A stretch of 64,000 nt of DNA, taken from positions 6,696,001 through 6,760,000 of the forward strand of contig CM114274.1 in the NCBI GenBank assembly GCA_050084515.1, written 5' to 3'. Shown here in pieces: positions 48,176-61,800 of the stretch. How positions within the stretch are numbered: position 1 is the first letter of the stretch; each line of letters starts with the position of its first letter. The DNA is from Blasia pusilla. Lineage: Eukaryota > Marchantiophyta > Marchantiopsida > Blasiales. The position numbers and the translations under genes were made by a program. The notes below the pieces were generated by a model, which saw only the letters and a list, made by a program, of their open reading frames with translations, was not told where the DNA came from and searched no databases.

Positions 48176-48420
48176 TCTACACTATTAAGAGACTATGTGT
48201 TTACAAAGTCCCTCTTCATGTTGTGACACATGTTCTTTGATGACTCCTCTTATGTTGACACATGTAAGTGGAGGGAATTAAGTCACAAAAGAAGACGAGA
48301 CCTACGCTAAGGGGAGAGTACACTTGAGAGAGGGGAAGGGCGAGGTGAGAGGAGGAGGAAAAAACAGAATAAAAAGAAATTCGCTTACAGTCGCGTGCAT
48401 TGCAACTCACCACTCTCCTA
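48176..48420 (+). mobile_element. Short non-autonomous Helitron
   Basis: It begins TCTACACTATTAAGAGA after an A, contains TTGACACATGTAAG like the 15638 copy, and its right part has TCGCGTGCATTGCAAC. The exact 3' end is uncertain. Confidence 0.45.
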
Positions 48421-49144
48421 TGGGAAGGGGATGAGGTTTCATATGGAATATTTTAATTATATTGGAGAGTGCACTTTATTTTTGCAAACTGCTCTTCTCT
48501 TGACATTTGAAGTCAATAGTCTTCTCAAACCAATAAAAATTTGTCAAAATTGATCTAAAATGACACTTGACACTTTTGAGAGTTAATCTTTTTAAGGAAA
48601 TAATTTGAACCCGAGCCACGGCTAGTTTTGATTATGAAAGGAATGCATGAATATTTTAAAAATTTTCTGAATAAAATGGAGACATAGAATAAAGTTTCCA
48701 TATGGCAACATCCCTCCCAACATAGACGAGAAAGACGAGGACGGATGGACCAAAGTAGTAGTACTTCCAAAGAAGATTTTTTTTCGTTTGAGAAGCAAAG
48801 CACAACAAGATCCGGTTAACGGTAGACTCTAGATCATACCACCTCGCCGTCTTTCCAAACTCCACAGACAGGAGGGGAGCAGAGGAGGAACGAAGGGGCC
48901 GTAATCGACGCACAACAGGAAATCAATGCGCTTTAGATGAGAGTGTAAGGTTCTCGGGCCGTGTCTCCGATTGTCGGCTACCGCAGTGCCGTTTTCCTTG
49001 CACTGCCGATTACTTTTGAAGAGCAATTCATCAGCGCAGCCTGGAAATCCGCAACAGATCAGACCTAGAAGTACTGGGTGACTGCCTGTGGTCGTCGACG
49101 GGTGCGGTGCCATTGCGTGCAACGGCGGGTGAATTGGGAGAAAA
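48421..49144 (+). promoter_or_regulatory. NKAP upstream region
   Basis: The sequence rises in GC towards 49.1 kb, as plant promoter/leader DNA does. No clear TATA box is seen. An in-frame TGA at 49130 limits the upstream extension of the NKAP frame. Confidence 0.35.
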
Positions 49145-50605
<1,461 letters not shown>

Positions 50606-51343
50606 CAAATTAGAGGTATGCTATGCCACTCCTTCAAATGTCTCAATGTACCTGATGAAAACGTCAACAGTGGACCAGAAGAAGTGAAGGCTCGCCTGCT
50701 GTTCTGCAGGAGAAGCCATCTTCTGACGCTCTGAACTTTCATCTGTAAATGTTGTTGGGTACCAATGTACGCCCATTTCTGCTGTTCTTGAAATGTCGTG
50801 GGCGGATTACATGTGTAATTTCCATAGTTTGGAATCTTATTCATCGATTGTATTTATCTAAATTCTTATCAAGGAATGGGCTTTTTTCTGAGCGCACCAT
50901 TTGCAAGTTCGCAATTGGGCTTTGGAACTGATGAAAATATGATTCCCTTAATCTCTTGATTAATATTATGTCAAGTGGTTGTCGTCCAGACCTTCCGGAT
51001 GGAAGAGTAGGGTGGCTTGTTCTCAACCAACCACTTTTCTTAACTAATAGAACTCCGTGTCATATTCCTTGTACCATAGCTCACAACTCCTAAGCAAGCA
51101 ACAGACCAACCTGCCAGTAAAGTTTCCCAATCTGCAATTCTCAAGTTGTGAAGATGGTTGAGCTCATATGAATCGACGGGTTAACTTTCCAAAACCTTCA
51201 CTAGATTTTGGTGCGTCATCTATGGTGCTTGGCATTATTATATACATATATAGTACATCTATCTATACAGACTATTATGTTTGCGTTAGGACCTTCCTTT
51301 GTTAAGGTCCCATATTCTGTCATGTGACCAAAGGCCTTGAATT
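50606..51343 (+). other. NKAP 3' UTR and flank
   Basis: The base composition stays gene-like for a few hundred bases after the stop. No further exon or polyadenylation signal could be fixed. Confidence 0.4.
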
Positions 51344-51460
51344 TGGGAAAAAGAGAGGAAAGGAGGGGAGGGGTAGAGAGGAACTGATGGGAGGGTAGGG
51401 TAAGGAGAGGCGTGGATGGGAGTGGAGGGAAGGGAAGGTAAGGGGAGGGTAGGAGAGGGG
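51344..51460 (+). repeat. G-rich purine tract
   Basis: About 115 bases are almost only G and A with many runs of three or four G (AGGGGAGGGG, GGGTAGGG, AAGGGAAGG, AGGGGAGGG). It has the potential to form G-quadruplex or triplex structures. Confidence 0.75.
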
Positions 51461-54400
51461 TTCTTAAGCTATGTCCACATCACTTCAGATCTGGCAGAAT
51501 TCAGCATCACCTTGACATGCCTGGTGCACTCCTTGGAAGTCTGAAGTATGATCAGGTGTAGTCAAGTTTTGGTCCAGTATATGATCTTGAAGCTTCATCT
51601 CTAAAAGTGGTTATAAGAAAGTAAGCCCTGTAGGATGTGCAGGGCAGAGCCTTCGAACATAAGGTTATTGGCCAGAAAGTGATGGCAGTTGCATGGCATG
51701 CTAGTTGATATGTGATATCGACTAGCATGCTGGATTTCACATCCAAGGGTCTGAAGCCTGGAAGCACCGATCTTAGCATGGGGCAGTGCTCTGGAAACCT
51801 TAGGTGGATTGCATGGGTGCCTCTATCAGAGAATTTCCTAGCTATTCTATAATCTTCTAAATGTCCACATCCTCAGCCATTGTTTTTTTTTTTGTGCAGG
51901 AGATAAGGCTGGGACCCAAGTGTTAGATTGCTGAGAATTACCACAACTGTGTCTCAGGATCTTGCAAAGAGGGTAAAAGGGATATCTTGCAGTGTGTCTA
52001 AAAGAGAAATTCTGAAGTTGCTTTTTGGGAAGTGCTCGACAAATTGTGAGTCATCTTCAGAACAATTGATGAACTGCACCACCACAGATTGGAGGAGTCT
52101 GTTGACCTGTGATTTCTGTCACTATGGCAATGTAAGTAGAGAATATTGAGGATCCTCAGGTTTGAATTGAGGATAAGCATTGTTATTCAGTTAAAATGAC
52201 GAATTGAGCTCTGATGGTACTAAGCTTCTGCCTGCTGGTAGTCGCTGTTCTTGCGAGACCTTTTTCTGCCATTTCTCAGGAGTAGAAGCCTTTTCTGTGT
52301 TAGTTGGCAAGAAGCAATTCTAAGAACCCTGGCCATCTCAGGTGCACTGACAGAAATTGAAAATCTTGCGAATTTCTTAGTATATCTCTGAATCAATTGG
52401 GAATCAGTGGACATTCATGGGACTCGCCACTGCCATGATCAATGTTGTTGAAGATGGTGCGAGTTAAGCACTTGGCAAGTACCTTCACCACATTGTACCT
52501 ACTTGGAAATGTAAAGAGTGTTAAGGTATTAAATTTTCAGCCACTGGTGATCAGATCTTCATTTCGTCCAATTTCTATTAGTAGATCAGTGCTGCGTTTG
52601 CAATTTCCCTAGATATCTTCAGCTCTTATGTTGGAAAGAGAGCGTCAGTGCAATCTGAAATGTGTCCATATGAAGAGTTATCACCTACCCTGATCCTGCT
52701 GTATTCAGAGAGATTGTGAACTCTTTGGGTGAAAATCCCTTCAGAAACCCCTCACTGAAACCCCTTCAGAAATTTCACCTATTGTCCAGCAGTCTTGTTG
52801 ATATCCAGCTGAACTCAAGTTTGGAATTTTTCCCTTCTAATCTAGTGTGATAATGAGTTTGATGAGTAGGAACTCGATTGAAGAATCTGAAGAGATGTGC
52901 TGATTGTGGTAGTCATTAAAAGAACTTATGGGAAAAATAGATCAACCAAACTGTTGCATGATCATATGTTACTGATGGGGTAAGCACTAGCCATCTGGAG
53001 AACAATGTAAGTCTTTTGAACATGTAGAGTGAAACAGAGTAGTACTTCTTCCATAGTTTGTCACTTCAGTTATACTCACCTTTTTTGCACGGGTTGCAAA
53101 TTTGTGATGAATGTTGCGGTAGGTAATATGCTCTTCCCCTTCCCTTTTGTCTTTGAACAATTTATCTGATAGTGAAAATGACTTATGTGTGTGTGGTTTG
53201 GCATCTCTCACTCTAACATGATTGAAATTATGGCTTAGTAGTTGGAAACTGCTATGGAACAGTAGGAGTGGTGGAAAGTTGAATCTCAATTCTAAGTACA
53301 AAGTCCTCCAGAAGTGGAAATTGATTTTCATGTTATTGTTTTGGCTCCATCCATCTTATCTAATGCACCCCATGGGTTCCAAATTACTATCGCCGAAGTG
53401 AGGATTCCAGGCCATGGTACAACGACAGATCATCACAGGTGGGTTGTGTGGAAATGGATATGATTTCCCTCCTTCTCATTGAAAATGCCTCGGTCCAACC
53501 CTTCTATAATTCCTAATATTTATACTTCTGTTAATTTCTCAAAGTCCGGTGAAATTGTGTAGAATTCAGAATTTATTTTCTTGTCCGCCCAAACGAAAAT
53601 TGGTATCTTTGGTCATAACATCTTATCCGGTTGCGTTGTTGGATAAATGATGAAAATCCAATTTTCTCCGATAATAGATCAAGGTTACAAATACTATTTT
53701 AAGTTAAAGAAAATCAAAATTTTACATGGATAAACTATATTTTTTGTATGTTATAATTATGAAGTAAGTAATTAATTTGAAACTTGTTGCACAGTAAATT
53801 ATAACCAAAATCCGTAACTCCATCAGTTTCTTCTTCCTACGTAATCAGCCTCAACAATAAGCAATGGCATCATACTACAAGGGATGTCAATTGCAAATAA
53901 ATTAGGGCTTGTTGTTGATGTTGTAAAAGTTTAGGGTGAAAGTCCAAAGTTTTGAACTTGATGAGTAAAACTTTTCATAATGTTAGGGTAGGATAACTTT
54001 TTGACTTCTAGATATGTGTTTGGTTGATATATGACAATGGTGTAACAAAAAAGTAGTTTAGTGGTATAAGCGGCAAGAAAACAATTTTCTTTTCGGATAG
54101 CATGATTATTGGCTCCATGTAGAGCAAGAGTTGCATACTAGTAAGTTCTCATATTATAAGGTACCATATCATTCATGTCTAGGTCAAGACAAAACTTATC
54201 CTAAGATAATGTTGTGCAAGTATAGGAGACTCGAAACTCTTTTAAGGAGAAGAGGATTGTGCAAATAATAGTATAAATGCTTTGTGTTACTCAATCATCT
54301 TGGTATGGTCGCATGGTTTTAATGACGAGATAAAAATAAGGTGTTTCAATCTGAATTTCAATTGGTATCAAATTTTGAATCATAGGATGGGCTAGTGATC

Positions 54401-55150
54401 ACAATTGAAAAATAAAGATATGACACACTTGCAATACTCCCCACATTTTACTTTCATTTTATTGAAAATATAATTCGCTTTCTCGATGCATTTATAATGC
54501 TTGAATTATGTGTTTGGGCAAGAGTATAATTATACAATGCATTAGGAATAACTCATAAAATATATGACTAGTGTGACCCCCTTATAATGTAAGGTAAAAT
54601 TGAGATTTTTGAGTGTAACCCCCTTATAATGTAAAGTAAAAGTGAGATAGTCGAGTGTGGAGTAGTACAAGAAGAAGATCTCACGGCGTAGGGGACTATA
54701 AAGAACATATGACAATTATTTTGATTAGATATTCTAGGTAGACAAAGTAGGAAACTCCAAATCCATTTGGGGTTCATATTTGATGTGAAAAAGGATTAAA
54801 ATTTGAATCTTATATGAGTGGAGATGATAATGCTCCGAATAATCCATCAGCAAGAGAGTAGTATAAGCACCTCCCACTTCCTCTCCTCTCCCATAGGTGC
54901 CTCAGTCATAGCAATAATAGAGGTCATAATTTTTCCGTTGGACAATGTAATGGATGTAAGAAATAATACAAGAAATCTCACACCTTCGGACATCCGTAAA
55001 AAACCTTGCAAAATATTCTTTATGAAGATTTTTTTGGTTTACCATCGGAGGAGTAGGTTTTAACCACTACAAACTCCAAGAATGGAACTAAAGGAAGCTA
55101 AGAGGCAATCAATTCCAATGAACTAATTACCAACATATATATATATGCCA
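51461..55150. other. Gene-free stretch
   Basis: From 51.5 to 53.4 kb the sequence has gene-like composition, but its frames (e.g. 51928-52149 + and 52987-53331 -) match nothing I know. It may be a decayed gene or unique flank. After 53.5 kb it turns AT-rich and repeat-like. Confidence 0.4.
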
Positions 55151-55747
55151 TCTACACTATCATTGGAGAGTGCCTTCATGATTTTTTTGGGAAAAAAATG
55201 GATAAAGTTTTTTTCTTTCCCTTGAGATACTTGAGCTATGGCCAAATGTCCTATAAAATTCTCTCTGAGCGTCACCTAGATTATCCACGAGATACTTAGG
55301 ATGCGGCGAATAACTTTATTAAGTACATTCCCCAAGAGTGAAATGCTGCTACTATTACTTTTACAATCAGCATGCTCATTTTTTAAATAAGTCATATCCT
55401 TTTCTGTGCCCCAATAGGAAGTGTTCACGAGTCATCTATATTATTTAACATGTAAGACTCTTCTCAAACATTTATAGTCAAACTTACTTAAAATCTCTAC
55501 AATAAAATTAAATGGGGATTTCGTGGGCAAAAGAAATATATATTGTTATGGGATGACATCTACTTGATTTTCAAGTATCCGTTTAATTCACATGATACTT
55601 CGGTATGAAGAAAACGTATTTACTTAAATGAAATTTCAATTCTACTCTACATGAAGTATGAGTAATTCTTGGATAGCGCACTAGTAGGAATAGCAAGGCC
55701 AATGGTTACTTCCCCTTATATAAACCCTTGCAACGCATAGATTCTTG
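55151..55747 (+). mobile_element. Helitron-like element, about 600 bp
   Basis: It begins TCTACACTATCATTGGAGAG after an A and ends CCCTTGCAACGCATAGATTCTTG before a T. The TC start, the TTGCAACG word near the end and the A/T flanks fit a Helitron. The terminal CTTG is the same as in the 15638 copy. No coding content. Confidence 0.4.
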
Positions 55748-58697
55748 TCATTAATCCTTACATCTTACCCAAATTTAAAGTTTTCCAAAAAGAGGTCCAT
55801 TATTGATTATAATGGGGTTCTAACTTGACATACCCAAATGACCTCTATTTTGATTGCCATGAAAAATAATTAAAAATTTTCCAGAGACATGTATCAAGAC
55901 CCGTTTGACTAAAAATGGCAAAACGATATTTCCAAATCGGAAAGAAAATTTATAATAACTTGTAACGACCCCTAAGGGACAGTGCCATACACAGATCATT
56001 ATTTTTAAGAATGCGGGTAAATATGTTATTCGCCTTACCTATATGACCCCACAAGTATTTTTAGGGAGTAGTGCCAGATGTGAGATAGAGAAGAAGATAG
56101 AAAAAATTGCATCCTCCAATTAGTATATAGATAATATAGATGTCTACGGACATATATTAAGACCACTTTGACAAAAAATAGCATAAAGGTGTTGAGAAGA
56201 CATTTTCATAATAATACAGATAGTTTCAGGCAATTGATTGCAAATGAAACCACTCAACATGTGGAGGATAATAATGTGAAGTTATTGGACACATTTGAAT
56301 TTCTAGGTTTTAGGGTTAAAAATGACTAGATAAAAAGGATAGGGTTAAGTAATAATACATCTCTAACTTCCTTTATCAACTAAGTTTCCTTTATTAACTG
56401 GAGGAAAAATCATTTATGGTTCCCTTTTCCAACGCTATCACTCAGATAGGACAATAAAATCATTTAAATCAACTTTTCCATACTAGAATTAAAAATTTCC
56501 TCCCAATTAAACTCAAAAATAAAAAATAACAAAGAAGGAAATTTTCTCGCAAGAATTCGAAGAATAATCCTTATCCCAATACTCTCTCATTTTTTGATTC
56601 TATTTTTTCCTAAAATATGAATTAAAATTTCCTACATACTAAACTTGAAAATTAAATTTTGACAATAGTTTTGACATAAATGTTGATTCTTTTTTAAACT
56701 TAAAAGGAGAACACGAGGAAGACTTTCAAAGATTCTATGGGAAAAAAAGTTAAATTTAAATCCATCTTAAATTTAAATTTATGAAATGAGAATAAAATAT
56801 TCAAGTAGTAAAATGTGAAGTCAGAAATTAATGGAGTCACTAAAACCTTATCCTTATTCTACTTCTCAACTTAATATAAAATCAAATTAAAAGTAGAGTC
56901 ATCATGAACAAATTCATATTTGATACTCATTCATAAATCCCCAAAGTGAGAACACACCCATATTTAAGACTAACTAGTATGTTGTAGGGGTGACAAAATT
57001 TCTCCTTAATTTAATTATTTTTAAATGACACCCATTAATAATAGAAGAGTCTCAAGAGGACATGTGTCAACAATAGAAGGGCCTTAAAAGCACAAGTGTC
57101 AACACTTGAGAAAGGGTTTCCTCTAATCCCATGCACCAGAGTGTGGGGACTTATCATGTTGCACATTTTTTTTTCGCCTATAGAATGGAAAACTTTTTCT
57201 TGATGCTTGTATAGTCGAAAAAATATTCTTGCTGCCTCGGTTGCCACATGTCAAGCATAGAGGCCTTTGCAAATCAAGAAGACACTCTCCAATAAGAATA
57301 ATATGGATAAGAACTCCCGTGCTATGTACATGCATAGAGTGATTGTGATCTTGATTCATGTAATCATAAAATTTCTTTCCCAAAATATCGAATGTGAATT
57401 AAAAGATAAATCTACAAACTTGTTACTACCCTTACAAACTAGTTTTTTTTCCATGTTTCATAATAATTTTCTTTCCACCCTTGGTTTGCCTTATTATTTC
57501 GCATGTCTTTCTCACTAGTTAGAATGTTTGTGCTTGCGCACAAAAAAATATTATGTTACGTAGAAATATTTCTCAATTAAAAATATAAGTATAATTTTTT
57601 TCAAATCTTAAAAGACTTCAAAAGAGCAATAAAATTTCACTTTCAAATAATTTCCAACTCCCCAAAATAATTTCTCTGATCCACAAGAGTTTACATAATA
57701 CCTACTCTTCCCACCAAAATAACAGCTATTCACTAATTTATTAGTTCATAAAATCATTTCCCTTTTCCATTCAAATTCATTCCCTTTTCCGAGAACATCA
57801 AATGTTAAATAAAATTTTCCTAATCCACTCTTCTTACCGATTGCACCCCTCACTGAAAATTTAAATGATATCCCTATCCCCTAAGTATTCCATCCTTAAA
57901 TTTTTTTAAATAATATGTACCCATTCCGCCTTAGAATTTCATTTCCCTTCCCATCACATATCAATTAAGAGACATAATTTAAAAACTTTTGCCATTTTTT
58001 TTCGAGTATTCCACTATTTTATCTTCTCATACGCCTAGGATTATCCATTATATTATACAATAATTAAATGATCATTAAGTAATAAATAGAATCAATTTTA
58101 TATTCCTGTCAAAATGCGTCTCTTTACCCATCTAATCCATATAATGTGAATTTTCTACCCATCTTATATGACTTCTACCATGTTGCTCTTTCGTCATACT
58201 ATCTAGTGAATATATGTCTTGTGGAGTGCACGGGTATGAGAAGATTATTCCCTGCACACGTATTGAAAATTTTACATTTTTTCTTATTGTCCAATTACAA
58301 CAGGTTTGCAAATCGAGAGAATAATAGGCCGTAACACTAGACGTTTTGTTGAATGCGGGGGGTGCCGGAGAGGTGGATGACCGGACAATTTTCTCGATAT
58401 ACTTGTACAATTCCTAATTAAGCTAAATGATCTTGGACGTAACTATAAGTCGACCATATTGTTCGGTCAAATACGAGGAAACGTAATGATACCTACGTCC
58501 CGCGTTACGAGACGCGCGAATACAGATGAGTGTATGTCATATGTTCCACTATGACATGTATTGAGTGCATAATTCGACCGCAGTCGGGGTTGCGGGGGTC
58601 GTAGTCGGTTCCCTCGGGTGCAGTTGTCGCGGTGCCGACGGAGCCGTGACTGCGAAGCGCCAGACCTAAATTCCCTGTTAGAAGAAGAACGGGATCT
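55748..58697. other. AT-rich gene-free stretch, then HAS1 upstream region
   Basis: Bases 57040-57140 (minus) resemble the interior of the 15638 Helitron. The remainder to 58.3 kb is AT-rich without coding signal. From 58.33 kb the DNA becomes CG-rich and is probably the HAS1 promoter. Confidence 0.4.
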
Positions 58698-58706
58698 AAA
58701 CCCTAA
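58698..58706 (+). promoter_or_regulatory. Telo box upstream of HAS1
   Basis: AAACCCTAA lies 133 bases upstream of the HAS1 start codon. Telo boxes are typical of plant ribosome-biogenesis and ribosomal-protein promoters, which suits this gene. Confidence 0.55.
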
Positions 58707-58838
58707 CGTGAAATTGCGAGGTTTTGCAGACTGTTGTGCGCTTCTAGACACTGAAGGGTTTTAGATTCGGTGTAGCTGGTTTCGGATGTTGTTCAGCTCC
58801 AATTCACGTCGAGACCGCGCATTCGAGCATTTGTAGCC

Positions 58839-61800
58839 ATGGGAAGGAAGAAGTCAGGGAAGAAGAAATCAGAAATCTCCGTGGAAGCAGAACCTCAGGT
58901 AGAAGAAGAACCCGTGTTACTTTCTCAAGAGGTTGAGAATGGAGGGGAATCAGGGGGGGAAGAGAAGGAGTATGTAAATGTGAATGGAACCAGCGTAGGC
59001 GAGGTAGATGAAGGTTCGGATGGAGAAGAGGACGAAGATGCGAGTGAGGATGGAGACGATGACGAACCAGAGATTTCAGAGAAAAAAACGAAGGAAAATG
59101 GAGTCGGGAAGCGTAAGGCAGGGAAGCCTCTTGAGAACCATGAATCTCAGAATGGAAAAAAGCCGAAGAAGACCAAGTTTGAGATTGAGAAGCTGGATGG
59201 TGGAACTACCATCGTCACGGGGATTATGAGTAGTACTGCTTTCGACTCCCTTCCGGTATCGGATCCCACAAAGAATGCCATCAAAGACACTGGCTTCACC
59301 CACATGACAGAGGTAAGCGGACTGATAATAACAAAGGTAGGGCTCCTGTACCACAAGTATTACTGTATTACATGCAGGCTCCTCCAAGAAAAAAAGAGCA
59401 CTTTCGTAATTGATTACTTAATATATTACTACGCTCTGCAAGGAGTTTTGCTACAATCTCTCTTGCGGCGTTTTCCACCAATTGTGTAGACTTGCGAATT
59501 GCGGCCTTTTCACCAAAATCGTTGAAATGGTACTGCAGATTCAGGCCCGGGCAATCCCTCAATTGCTAACTGGGCGGGATGTTCTAGGTGCTGCAAGGAC
59601 TGGATCAGGGAAGACGCTTGCCTTTTTAGTGCCTGCAGTGGAGTTGCTGTATCATGGGCACTTCATGCCGCGGAATGGTACAGGTGTAATCATAATTTCT
59701 CCCACTCGGGAACTGGCCATGCAGGTAAGCTGCTGTGAGCCCACTTCTTTGGTTGTGGTATCCACAAATTGTTTCTCATCCCCCATGATTGGGATTCCCA
59801 ATAGACATTACTCACCAGTGCAGCAGCTTTTAGCAATGAATCAAGGCTACTGAATGTGTTGGACGGTGCTTGAGAGAGAGATAGACAGACTGACTGACTG
59901 TACTCATTAAGTAGTGCCTGTTGTAGCCTTGGTTTAGGTGAGAGAGAGAAGAGAAGAAGAAGAAGAAGAAGAAGAAGAAGTGATTTCTAGTCCATGGGAA
60001 ACCGACTTGGCTTATTGGACCCCTTCCACATATGTGATCTTGTCATCGGAACCGACAGGCACCTTCACATCTACATTTCTAACATTTCTCTTCGGGGTTC
60101 CCACGGAGGAGATTTGGTTTTTGGAGTGAAGGCTTGGAACTTTTTTTCCAAATTCTTGACCTGGGAGCATAGTCAAGGCACACCCACGTGAAATGCACAA
60201 GGCGTACTTTTTCTAAAACATGGACCATTCATGTCCTAGGTAGGGGATGCCATTGCCCTGGGGTGAAGACTGTGCCCCACAGTTAAAGGGAAGAGTTGAA
60301 CGGGGGACTTCTTTGAGAAGACTTGATTTCAGTTCAGCTAATTTATTTGTCATCTACAGCTTGACGAGAGAGACCGAGAGTGGAGTAGAAGTGTCACGGA
60401 TTCATTTTGTTGATTTTTAGGGAATGTGCTGGACTGACATAATGTTGAGGTTGGCAGGTTGGGCACAACCTACTTTCTACCACAACCTATATTTTTATAA
60501 CTAGTGCAGGAAGCAACTCCATCCTTTTTTCTGGATTATGGCCTCTCCTGAGTGAGGCGAGCCTATGTTTACTTGATTTGAAGATAATCCAGGATGGTCT
60601 ATACCCTAAGTACTATTCAGTTGAATCTTGATTGTTTTGTCATCTCTGTGACGGATGTGTACAGATTTATGGTGTAGCCAGAGACATAATGAAGTATCAC
60701 AGTCAGACACATGGAATGGTCATGGGTGGGGCAAATCGGAGAGTCGAAGCGGAGCGCCTTGGCAAAGGCGTAAACTTAATTGTTGCCACCCCTGGACGAC
60801 TTTTGGATCACCTTCAGAATACCAAAGGTTTTGTTTTCAAAAATTTGCAGGTAAGTTTTCGTGTTTATAGTATTGCCAAATCACGAGGGTAATCACATAA
60901 GCGACAATTTAGAGACTTAGCTGTGAAATGCATTGCGTGGTATCCAATCAAAGAGTCTACAGGGGCAGAACCAGTGAGAGTGAACATTTAATTAGAAATA
61001 AGAAATTAAAGGAATCGTAGTTTAACACCCAAGTGTGATCACGTAGGCATGTCGATGAGGGGTTGTTGGATTTGGAGAAGCCATTGTGCAGATTAATTGA
61101 CTGTGAGCATCTCATGAAGAAAAACTCACCAGGGATTTCCTCAAGAATATTTTTATGATAAAATAATTGAGCTTTTCTTAAAGCAATGTCAGCTGTAAGT
61201 TTTTGTTGGTTTTAGTGTTACAGTATGTGGAACAGGTTGCATGAACAGAGTGACACAGAGAGTCCTCCTCAACTCTCTGAATTTATGTGTAGCACTCTTG
61301 CATTTCCTTCCCTGTATCTGTGGAGCACATCTTGTTGTTGTAAAGTGTGAAACCTTGCGAAAGGAAGTGAAAGTTTGCCATGAACACTAGAGATGGATGA
61401 GGGTCTGGGCAGCAGGTGTGCTTTAGTTGTTGCAGTTGGCATCATCTGTTGGTCAGTCTTTTCACACTCGACCGACGTGTTTCCTTCAACTTTTACCAGT
61501 GCCTAGTAATCGATGAAGCAGATCGTATACTGGAGATAGGGTTTGAGGAGGAGATGAAGCAAATCATAAAAATTCTACCCAAGGTACATCGTGTCCTTAT
61601 GCTCGAGTCGTGATTACCCATTTGTTCCCATTTATTTTTTCACTTTCTTCACTTTCTGACCTCATTATGTCACTTATGATTGCAGGATCGACAGACAGTT
61701 CTCTTTTCAGCCACTCAGACGACAAAGGTGTGGACATCGTCAGCCGTCTGAAATTTCTCAGTATCACTATTCTTTTCTCCTACCTCCCCTTTATTTAATG

